This document shows, one piece after another, positions 42,501 to 54,500 of a DNA stretch of 64,000 nucleotides. The notes under the pieces were generated by a model that did not search any database, had not been told where the DNA came from, and saw only the letters and a list, made by a program, of their open reading frames with translations. The DNA is taken from contig VWPU01017432.1 of the NCBI GenBank assembly GCA_013398955.1, positions 1 through 64,000 on the forward strand, written 5' to 3'. Positions within the stretch are counted from its first letter, which is position 1. Every line of letters begins with the position of its first letter. Position numbers and translations under genes: made by a program. This DNA comes from Callaeas wilsoni. Taxonomy: Eukaryota > Chordata > Aves > Passeriformes > Callaeidae.

Positions 42501-45500
42501 AATAGCCTCACTAAGCAGGGAGTTTGTTTGTTGTTTTTTTTTTTTTTTTTTTTTTTACTACACAGTTACATTGGGCTTCAAAGATGAGGTTTTAATAAGT
42601 ATAACAAGGTCATAATTTAATCATAGGATCTGCTGTGTGTGTTTCACTAGGAACTTCCATAATCTGCAATTATGCAGCAATTAGGTGCTTAAAACACTCT
42701 CCTGAGTTATTAATTAATTAATCTGTAGTCAGAGACACAGCTCAGACTTTGTTCTGGTCCATTATTCAATTTTAATTAGTTCAGTGGTAGATTCTTGTTT
42801 CAATATATCAAAGACTTTCAGGGTGTTCTGGTGCTGGGCATAGTGTGATATGTTCATTATTCATGTATTTATTACTCATAAAGGGTATGCGAGGTATCTA
42901 CATTCTGTCAAAAAAATAATTTTTTTGGAATATAGACCCGTGTGGTCTCTTAAGCTTTTAAGCCCTTCTTTTCTAAATGTTTAAATGTTGGATGTTTTCA
43001 TATCTAACTGCTTTTATTTATTATTAATGATCAGATTTTTTTTCTCTTTTTTTTAAAATAGGGTATCATTCATTATGGACGGGACAAAAAAGAGATAGAT
43101 ATTTTACTCTTCCATGAAGTCCTCAGTTATATGTCCAAAGTGGACAGGGTGCTCAGTTTTCCTGGAGGATCACTTCTTCTGGCAGGACGGAGTGGTGTAG
43201 GTCGTCGGACAGTTACCTCTTTAGTCAGTCATATGCATGGAGCTGTTCTGATTACTCCCAAAATTTCCAGAGGTTATCAGCTGAAGCAGTTCAAAAGTGA
43301 TCTTAAATATGTAAGTCACTCAGTTTCTTCTATTTTGTAATGCTTTAGGTGTATGTTAAAGGAAAAAAGAAGAATGGGAATTTTGAAGGACACAAAAGGT
43401 TGTGTAAAAGATGTTTTAAGAGAAGAAAAATGACAGTCTAAATGAAACAAGTAATTTTTTAGAAGTTCTCACTCTAGATGTGTATACTGTTCTTTACAGT
43501 AACTAATGGAAACTCCAGTTTTTGGAATACCAGAGCTCTTTTCGATTGTTGTAGAACTTATAAATATGAAGTTTATGTGAATATTGGAAAGGCTTTTTCA
43601 TGTATATATTTCCATATTGGTATATACTTTTATTTTCTGTCTCTACTATGATCTGCCAGGTAATAATAGTTGAATCAAATAAAATTTTAGTAACTGATGA
43701 AAGTGTGCATATTATTTAAAACCAGATGCGAACATCAAATCAATAGTTTCTCATTACCTTCAGCAATGCTAAAGAAAATTCTAGATCTATGCCTACACAA
43801 AAGAGTGATGCAGTTCTTTCATTGAGTCACAGACAAAAATATATACTCTATTTAGGTAAAATGTTCGTTGTATTTGATATCTCATATAACTGAATCACCT
43901 GGAAATCTTTCGTAGATATACAATGGTGTAGATGCTGTGGAGAAAATATGCATGCAATATATAGTAAAGGAAGGATTATAATCCTTGTAGAAGTCTTTTG
44001 TAGATATATAATAGTGTAGATGCTGCGGAGAAAATACGTATGTAATATATAGTCAAGGAAGGATTATGATCCTTGTCGGTCCCTTCCAACTCAGGATATT
44101 GTATGATTAGCATTCTCTTATGCACAATACACTGAGATTTAAATGTCTTTCCTGCTTCTAGGTGATGGAGCTTGCAGGCATTGAAGCACAGCAGGTGGTA
44201 TTGCTGCTCGAAGACTATCAGTTTGTTCATTCCACTTTCCTGGAGATGGTCAACAGTTTACTGTCCTCAGGTGAGTCAAGTCCAAAGAGATTATGGTACT
44301 ACTTTTACCATGCAGAGTTAGCTCAACGAGGCAGAATGAGATGATGTTTTCTAACTTTATGTCTCAATCAGAAGGTTTAGTTAGCTTTCTATGCTGTTTT
44401 AGCTGGAGTACTTGTATGTAAGAACCTGACTCGAAGTTCACTTAGTTGTCCTTTAACTTACCCTATAGTACAGATGCTTTCAGTTTGTCTAGCTCATTTC
44501 AAAGGATTTCTTTATAACAATATAAGAGCAAAATGAGAATGCATTCTACTCTGTAGCTCCCCTTTTATAATGAAATTCAAAATTGAGAGGTTTCCAGTGC
44601 TTTACTAGACTTTATAGACTGAGTCCTTTAATTAAATAGTCACCACAAAGCTCACTTTTCTGAAGGTAGTGAGATGATAAATAACAATAACAAATAACAA
44701 AAGCGACTTTATTTTACTGTCCAGCTTTGTTCCTGGATCAGAGAGAGGATCATTGAAGGACTGAGTCAAAGTTGCTAAATTATTTTTTTGGAACTGCAGT
44801 AGTTGAAGAGCTGATTAATAAGAGCACCAGATTTTCCTGTCTCTTAGGTGCTACCCCAAATCTACTTACAGTATCAGATTTTCATCATCCAGTGTTAAAA
44901 CTTTATGTCTGAAGATCTAGACAGCTGCTCACTTTCAGATTCTTGTGTCCTGCTGTATGACAGTTTGGTTTGATTTGTTTTGTATGCAGTACTGGGTCAT
45001 TGTCTTTGGATGGATTTGAAAGAGCTTTTTTCAAACACATTTCAGTAATATGAACAAAGTAGACTGTTAAATAGAATCATTGTAATTTGTTATTTTATTT
45101 TCATAATATCGTGAAAAGAATGATTAAGTACATGGGATGATACTTATGAAAGTATAGAAGTGAATACTATGAAATTTGAATTCTCTATATAGAGGATTTG
45201 AGGGAAGCCTTCAAAGAAATTTAAAGAATTATAGTGTATTTTGTCTGACTTAAATTCATTCTTGAAATAGGAGAAGTTCCTGGGCTATATAAAATAGAAG
45301 AATTAGAACCATTGCTGGCTCCTCTGAAGGATCAAGCTTCGCAAGATGGATTTACAGGACCAATTTTCAACTATTTCACATACCGTATGTCAACAGAATT
45401 CTAATTTATTCTGAAGTATAAAAAGTGGCATAATAATGGACAAATAATTTCTAACATGGTCCTTCTACTGTATGTGGTTTTAATTTGTAGTTAGTTATTA

Positions 45501-48500
45501 AATGCCAGGCAGGAATGATGATATTTGTGATATTTGAGGGCACAGAATCCTCAGCTTAAACTTTATTTTTCTGTTTGAAATTTTGTATTGATGAATGTTC
45601 TACGAATGTTATGATATCTGCTGTTGAAAGTAATTAGAAGGAAGAAAGCTTTTGTTCACATTATTTTCTGATTTGTATAGCTTTTATATATATATCTAAT
45701 AACAGAGATTTCTTCTATTTGTCAATTATACCAAGAAATCACTTTGGATTCTGAGTAATTATAAGCAAGTTTACAGATAGATTTCTTAATTATTTGTGTT
45801 TCTTCCTTGGCCCAATGAGAAGATTAAATAGTTTACAAATAAATCAAAGAATATGACTTAAAGAATACAGTCATAGTAGCAGGCTGTGGAACTACTTCTA
45901 ATTGGTTCTGTTGCTCTGCATGAATTAGAATGCGAACTAGTGCTTTCTACTTAAATACTGTCAGTTCTTCAGAATTAAAAAATACACTGTAGCATACATA
46001 ATGAGAATTCATGGTACTAAATAAGGTTCTACTTATAAACATTCCTGTCCCAGTGTGATTTGATGTTATAGGCTCTTTTTTTTTTCAGAAATTACCTTGT
46101 GATAAGTATTTGAAAGAAAGTAAATTATGTTGTATTTGCAATAAATCTACCGTCATGTAGTCAGATTGTTATGTACTAAAAATTTAATATGTTACATTTT
46201 CGTAGGGATTCAACAAAATCTGCATGTTGTCTTGATCATGGATTCTACCAATTCAAATTTCACAATAAACTGTGAAAGTAACCCAGCATTGTATAAGAAA
46301 TGTCAGGTTTTATGGATGGAAACCTGGTCAGAAGACAGTATGAAAAAGGTAAGTTGCATTTATTGTGACTTATTTAAATTAGTATTTCTAAATACAACTG
46401 AGCTCTGGTGAGTAACGTCAAGATATTTAAAGTTGTGAAGGAATAATTATCACTGTACTTATTTAATCCATTTGTACACGCTTACAAAGACAGAAAATTC
46501 TGCAGAACAGTTAAGTATTATTAGCATTGTTATTTTACCAGTACCATTATGTTTTGTTCTCTCTGTGGGCTGACTTGAACAACATGCTGACTGCTCTGAC
46601 TCTGATCAAACACAGCATTTAAGAACAAAATACAGACTACAAGCAAAACGTTAAAGCCAATTGTGTTGGATTTGTGTGGCGAGGTTTTCGTGTGGGGGTT
46701 GGCCTGCAGGGGTGACTTCTGTGGGAGGCTGCCAGAAGCTTCCCCTGTGTCAGGTGGAGTTAGTCATGTCAGCTGGCTCCAAGAAGGATGTGCTGCTGGC
46801 CAAGGCTGAGCCCAGCAGCAATGGTGGCACTGCCTCTGGGATAACATTTAACAAGTGGAAAGAAGTTACTGTACAGGAGCAACTGCAGCCAGAGAGAGGA
46901 GTGAGAAAACATGAACGAAACATCCCTGCAGACCTCAGGGTCAGTGCAGAAGGAGGGGCAGGAGGTGTACCAGGTGCTGGAGCTGAGATTTCCTCTGCAG
47001 CCCATGGTGCAGCCCGTGGTGCAGCCCATGGTGCAGCCCATGGTGAGGCAGCTGTGCCTTACAGCCAAATGGAAGTCCACAGTGAAGCAGAGATCTCCCT
47101 GCAGCCCATGGAGAGCCCCATGCTGAAGCAGGTAGAAGCACCTGAAGGAATCTGTGACCCCGTGAGAAGCCCATGCACATATATGCATGTGATTGTCACA
47201 CAGAGCAACACAAACAGAACCCCTAAGCACTAACATAAACAGCACCAGCACAGCATTGCCATCATCCTGTTCCCCTCTCTGAGGGATCTCAGTGAAGGTC
47301 GATTAGTGGGTAATATGCACATGGGCAGAATGCTGATTAAGACTGTCTCATTTCCTCTTGAATTCTAGATACTTTTAAATCTTCGACATTTGCACTGTTG
47401 TTAGGTCCTCTGAATTACTTGCTCCTTCTTACAGCCAGGAAAATCTCTTCCACTTGAGAGAATAGGAAGTTATCAGTGACATGGAAAGGCAGAATTTATC
47501 TTTCTAATGCTAAAAGTATTCTGTAGATTCCTTATTCTGACTAAGTGTATAATTTTCAGTCTTTTCAAAAGATAAACTAGATTGAAGGTTTGTGGGTTTT
47601 TTTTTAATTTTAACTCAAATTGTCATTGTTCATAATTGTCATGCAAAAAATCATATGGTTTTTTTAGATACCTGAAATGCTTCTGTGTGATTCAGATGAA
47701 CAAGAAAAGACTGGAAAAACACATAAAGAAGTTAAGAAAAAACATTCAGGTAATATTTAGGTAGACCTACTAGTTATTATTCTTGTTATTAAACTCTTGA
47801 TCCTGTGTTGGGCATAGATAGTAACATAGATACTTAAAGTATGTGTTTGCTAGCATATTCATAGGCTTTGGTGCTCCCATGGCAGGCATTTTGCACAAGG
47901 GAGTATTAGTCTGGAACATACATCCTGGCTGATCAAATGCAGTCTCTTCTGTCACAAGCAGTCACTGTGAATATTCAATTTTATAAACTCATTTAGCTGT
48001 ATCTTGTTTTGGTCAGTGTCTTCCTTCTATGTGGATGTTATTTCACAACCTGAAAATTTGATGTTTTGTGAGTTTTTTGGTTTATATAGTTCATTATTCT
48101 TTTCGTAGATCTCATTTTACTTTAATAATGTCAAAAACTAATTTCTTGTAAGTTATGCCCCTTTTTCAGGATAATTTGTTTTTATAATAAGACTTCAAAT
48201 TTAATCATATTAAAAATAGGGTCTTGAACGTAATCTAAGAGATCAGTGCCAGCACTCACTTGCAGAGTACTACTTTTAGCCACTTTCTATAAAAGTAGCA
48301 CTTAGAGGTCATGGAACCAACAGAATATAAGACGATGAGTGATTCACTTGGAGTTTCTTGTTTTATATTACTTTTTAATAGGCATTCCAGCCAATCAGAA
48401 TGATGGCCAGAAATAGTATTTAGTGTTCACATTACCATCCCTCTTTATTCTAAATCATCGTACTGGCTGCAGTACTTAACAGAAGCATTCATTTAGATGT

Positions 48501-51500
48501 GCATAGGCTTTAGCAATTTTTTTCTTTTGTAGGGTAATGCAGTTTATTTTACAGTATTTTTTACCTTCTTTTGAGAAACCGTTCAGCAAACTGAATGGCA
48601 GGAAAACCTTTTAGTTTGCCTGTCATTAGAGATAAGGGAGAAGACAAGAACATGTGGGCTTTATTTCTAAAAAAGTCTTAAGTATTTTAAAATTCAATTT
48701 TTGTGGAAGTAGTTTCTTATATGATTAGTCCTCAGTAATCTGCAATTAATTTTACTGGCTTTTCCAAACATCAAACAATTTCAGTATATTTCTTTCTGAT
48801 AAATAGGCATTTCAAATGTACTTTCATGTTGTTTCCCTGAGAGTACTTTAAAAAAGTATAGTCTGTGTGCTATTTTGAATATCCTTAATTCATATCTCAA
48901 AAAGCAAGCCTATTTTGTTGCTCTTTCTTAATAATTTTCATGTGAGATAAAATTCAGTATAATTTTATCTGTGTAACAAATGATGTTGTACAGGTGATTC
49001 TGCTTTTCTGAAGTCATTTTTGACAATCCATGAATCATGTAAAATATACGGAGCAACGCCTAGCAGGTATATGACATTCCTTCATGTATACAGTACCATC
49101 AACAACAGTAAAAGAAGAGAGCTAATAAAAAGGCAGAACCACTTGCAGGTATGTGTTTAAAACACTTAACATATGGCTTTTCACTATATTCTTGCATTAG
49201 GAAATGTCTCATGTATTAATGGGCAGTAGCTGCTAACATGGTTATGTGATGTGTCCTCTATTGGCATATGCTCATGCTGTAGTTTCGAGAGAGTAGTATC
49301 AATGTTGATGCCCTTCTCTGTTGAAGTGCCTGAAGGAGTGAAAAGTGGTTTTCTTGTTTTTGTTAATATTTTTCCTCAAGAATGTATCAGACTGGGCATC
49401 TTTTTTTGGAAGACTAAAACATACTTGAAAGCACTTCTAATTTTTTCACCCATGTGTATTGGAATTGTGTTGCTAAAACCCATTATCTTTCCATCAATAG
49501 AAGTCCTGGCTCTGCTTTTATAAATGTTCCCTTTGTAGCTCCATATTCCATCCCTTTCTTTGTATCTTGACAGCGACTTCCTGCTTTGAGTGATCTTCAT
49601 GTCCTCCTAGTTTGACAAACTGTTATGTTTGATGTTAACCTCGTGGTGCTCTTAGGTAGCTGTGACCAAGGTTCCCTATGTTGTGATTTCCTTTCCTTTT
49701 GTGTTTTGGAATTGATTTTGAATTCTTTTGGCACATACCAGTCCTTTGGGCAGTTAGAGACCAAATGCAGTTCTTCTCACAGGTGTTGCTTTCCTCGTGT
49801 GCTGTGCATATAGCATCCTTATTTTTGAAACCCATTTGGTATCTTTCTAGTCACACCTACTTCCCCCAGTATATTTTGGAAAGCTCTGTATGGTCCTTTA
49901 TGACAACTTTTATGTTTATCTTTCTCCCATCCTTTTCATCTTTTCTCAGTGACTCTTGCTGCTATTCAGAACCACATGTGCAAATCTGTATTTTTTTCTT
50001 AAAACATTTGTCAAAACAAAAGTACTTCCTTGCCTTTTGTTCTGCTTTGTTTTTATTCTGCCTGCCAATATTTTTCCATCATTGTAGTATGCAATTTAAC
50101 AAAATTTCCACTTGTAAGAATATAAATTGTTTTTTTGGTTTATTTAGAAAGCAACTGGGGTTTGTTTGTGACAAACACTCATTTGCTTGTTAAATGCTCT
50201 GGTTAAATAAAAGTAATAATTTACATGAAAATTAGATATGTGTATCCTAAATAAAAACATCTTCCAGGTAATTTTTTTTTCAAATATATCTTGAAATATT
50301 GATATTATATAATTAGCATGAAGTAAACAGTGTAGAAAGTGTGAGTAAAGAAAATAATTAATCTCAAGCATAATTGAGACTTTATTTTATATGTATCTGT
50401 GTTTTTTAGAGAGTGTACAAATACATAGAAATTGGATAATTATTTTGTTTCATTCTGTTTAATTTTTATTGATTTGCTTTTTGAGGACATATGGTTAGAT
50501 TGAGTTAATATCAGTTAATTGAAATGCTATTGAATTGTTGGGAACAAGATTATGTTCTAGTTATTGTTTCATTAAAAGTTTATTATTTTGAGATTTTTTT
50601 TTTAATCTACTTTATGTAGCAATAAGTCTTAGGACAACACACCTAGAAGAGCCAGACTTCATTTTTAGGTTAAATAATATCAAGAAAATGTGAAAATTAA
50701 TTAAAAAAAAAGAAAATTAGTCTAAAGTACTGATAGTTTGTCCAGACTATTTGTAGCCAACTTTCATTTAAATTCACTTAAAATTTGTTACTAAATATCT
50801 ACTTCCTATAAACTTTCATAGGCAGGTGTTTCAAAGCTGAATGAAGCTAAAGCCCTGGTAGATGAACTCAACAGGAAAGCTGGAGAACAAAGCATTTTAC
50901 TCAAAACAAAGCAGGATGAAGCTGATGCTGCTCTTCAAGAAATTACAGTATCTATGCAGGTGGTGTATACAATCACATCAAAAGTGGGAAAAAAAAAAGA
51001 AAAAAGCTGTTTTTCTATCTTTGGTCTCTGTAACTGCTGATGTTTTGTATTCTTTTCAACTGTTACAAAGCCTGATGCATTTGCAAGAATTTGCCTAAGG
51101 AAAGTCATGAGCCCAGAGGCTTGAATAAAGCTGCAACAGGACAGAGGATTATATAATTTAAATCAGGTTAGAACTGGTTGAGTAGGAAGTGATCAGTGCG
51201 AGTTTTGTACCTGAGTAGTGTTCACTGTTGTAGTTTAGTCTGTCTGAAAGTTTTCATAGAACTTTGTAAATCCAAACTGATCTGTTTTATTTTTATCCCA
51301 GATAGGAACTGTCAACCAAATATTTACAAGTAGCACTATTTTAAGAAACAAATAGCAGGAATTAAATTTATGAACTATTGGAAAGTACGTATTTCATGAG
51401 ATCTGGTTCTCAGAATTTAACCTCAGAGAAGATTAAATAATACCTCTATATTCATCACTCTTTGAATTTTTGTTCTTCAGCTCAGAGAATTCAAACATTT

Positions 51501-54500
51501 TATTCAAAATTCTGTAATTTTCTTTAGTAGTGTTTTGTCAGTCAAGTAAAATAATTGTGTAGCCAATAGGTCTCTACATTGATACTTCCTGGAATTACAA
51601 ATGCAGGATAAGCTGTAATGAGTCTGCTGTCACTGCACTGGGTTGTTACTGGTTTAATCTGATCAGTCTGAAGCTCGATGTCAAAGACATTCTCTGTAGG
51701 CAGTAAAGTAGATGCCTGGTCTTTCAAACCATTTGTTTCACAGGACTGTAAAGGTGCATTACTTCCCATCTTTGTCAGTCTCTTCCTGTTGGCAGTTTTT
51801 AGTAGTTTTAGGCTCTATCTGTCTATTGTACATGAATTTGCATAATGGTGATTGGCTTGGTGTGTTGATGATTTCAGTTTTAAATCTGCGTGTGCTGTTG
51901 GCCAGTAGAGTTATGGGTACGTGGGTAGCACACACTACACTGTAGGACAGAATCAAAGAACAGGCCAAAAGCAGTGAAACGTGATGGCCCCACTGACATC
52001 AGAAAAATTACAGTTGGAAGTCTGATTATCTAGATTAGCATAAAGTATAGGTGCCCTCTAACATTTTAATGTCACTTCAGATGATCTAGCTTATATAACA
52101 GAGAGAGCTCTAATACATACAGACTCTTTTAATCGCCTTTCAGAGAAAGGCTTTTGACCTACAACTGAATTTTAAGGTTTCCTTATTCAGAGCGATCATT
52201 CAGTGCATGTTCATTTGCATGAAATCTCTAATCTAGTTTTATGTAGCTAATGTTTAATGAATTTGAATGTAATCTTCAATAACATGCTGATCTGTAGCTT
52301 GGGTTAAGTGCTCCGAGGATTATTAGTATTTTAAGATTTTCTCTGCTTTTATGCATCTTCTTACCTTCTGCTACAACTTCAACTCAGATTGACAATTGCT
52401 GGTGATGATAATGTGTTATATACTGGAAAAACACACACTCCGAGCTTTGTTGTCTTGTATCTTTTAGGTGATCTAAGCCTAGAATATTAGTGTTTTATTT
52501 TATGCATTTTACACACTTATCCTCAATGGATAAAAGACATGTAAGGTCCTTTCTACTGTACTCTTATGTACTAGGTACTATTTGTTGTACTGAAGTGTTT
52601 AGGATTCCTGGAGGTGGCTAATAGCTACTGTCTGCCTGTAGACACTGGTAGGCACAGTGGAAATCCAGAAAAAAAAAGTAAACCAAACAACATACAATAT
52701 ACATCTAGTATATAAGACAGTTATCCTTACAGACAGATTGGTACAAAATAACAAGTAAAGAAACCATTCTGTGATTCATAATTCCAGGCTAATAGGTTGT
52801 AGTTCTAATACTACTGCTGCTTTTATGAACATGATAGAAAAAGAGTATTTTAATGGTGTTGTGAAAGAAATTGAAATAGAAATGGGAACAAGACAAAGAC
52901 AATGACAGGAAAATAGTACTTTCAAATGTAGTAAGAATGTTACAGAGGCTGTCACTGTTACACTTTTAGAGGAAGGCTGACATCTTGATAAAGAATGGGA
53001 AATCAGAAACAAAGGGAAAAAAGTCATAATAAGCCTCAAAGATAGAGATGCAGATCTGGTCTATGGTAAAGAAAGGGAAGGACACACAGTAAAAGCAAAT
53101 TATGCTTATTCCATATAGTTTATTTACCTAGCCAGCCTGCCTAGTATCAAATAGACTCAGCTATTTTATTGTAATTGGTATTGTGCAAATTATTATAATG
53201 AAGACTAAAAGAAATAAGAGACCTAAAGGAAGAAAATCTGTGTAAATTTGCAAACTAAAGGTATTCTGGTTTTTTTTACAGAGTGCTAGTGAGCAGAAAG
53301 CAGAAATGGAAAAAATAAAACACCGAATAGCAGAAGAGGCTGCAGAAATAGAACAAAGAAAAAGAAAAATTGAAGATGAACTAAAAGAGGTTCAGGTAAG
53401 AGCTGATAAGGAAAAGTAATATTTTACAGTCTGATTTCATCTGACTTACATCCTGCTGTGAAAAATGGTTTTGCAGAATTTATCCTTGCAATTCTTAAAT
53501 TTTACTCTAAATTATTTTGATATTAAAACTTTTATGCATTAGAAAAGAATATTCCATGTGGCAAATAGAGATTGTCATTTTGACATTTGCGTTCTGTTAG
53601 ATAGTAATTACAGAAAGAGTTTTTAAGCCAAATCTTGCCTTCACCTGCTGTTTCTATGCTTCCATGCTCTACAGCTGAGTTCTGCTGATTTTATGGAATA
53701 TTTTTCAGTTGCTCATATCTTATATAGACCAAATACTTTACTTTGCCTTGATCAAGCTGGTAATATAGAGCTTGGTACTCTCAGCTGAATGGAAATAGTT
53801 TAGTGAGAGATAATTTACAGTTATTACCAAATCCTGAAAAGTATGTATCCTAATGACGCTACAGCGAACTGCTTGTTGAAGAGATTTTACAGCTGTTAAG
53901 CATCAGGTTTTTTGGGAGGTATGTGTGTTCAGTCATTGCTTTTAGTCTGTGTTTTTCATACCATGCATTTTAAATTTATACTAAAGACTAAGAGAACAGT
54001 ACAACAACTTAATATTTTTTCTTTTAAATATCATAGGAACCAAGGAATTATATCCTTGTATTGAAAGTGACATAGAAGTATAAGATTAGACCCATTCTCT
54101 GGTCTTTGATAAATATGAAGGATGGGCAAGGTGTGCACAGTTTTTAATGATAATCTGTAACTTTTCTTTTGTTTCCTGACCATTTTGTTGCTTTGTTGAT
54201 AAGGGTGAAGGACTTGTTTAGCTGCTGGAAATAGAAAGCTTTTGTGGCCTGTACTTCTATGGATGTTTACAAAGAGATCCTCAGTTATGCCTATAAATAG
54301 TGGTTAGCATGATTATTTAAAGATACCTGTATCACAATGTTAGGATTATATTATGCTGTTTTATATGAAATTATACTTATTATCACTTAGTAAACACATG
54401 GCAACTTTTTAGTAACTTGTAAATATGAATCTGCATCAATGGTAGTTTCTTAGGTAATAAAGTATTTAAAAAGAACAAGAAATTGTATGAAAACTGGAAT

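Larger units (their letters stand above)
36504..46205 (+). other. Introns 42-51: no further features recognised
   Basis: Long gaps are 36504-37138, 37386-38098, 38251-38761, 38907-40132, 40236-41472, 41886-43061, 43311-44161, 44271-45270 and 45385-46205. Besides listed repeats, 39774-39829 has two copies of a taatttaggtaggttttta motif. Small frames are unsupported. Confidence 0.55.

Noticed and set aside
46661..47233. 190-codon plus-strand open frame
   Set aside because: It overlaps a recognised retroviral LTR; the Ala-His-Gly repeats come from the 12-bp minisatellite.
49699..50193. 164-codon plus-strand open frame in intron 54
   Set aside because: It is T-rich and full of Phe, Leu, Ser and Cys, as expected from a pyrimidine-rich intron. 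No domain, no splice sites and no recognised family.
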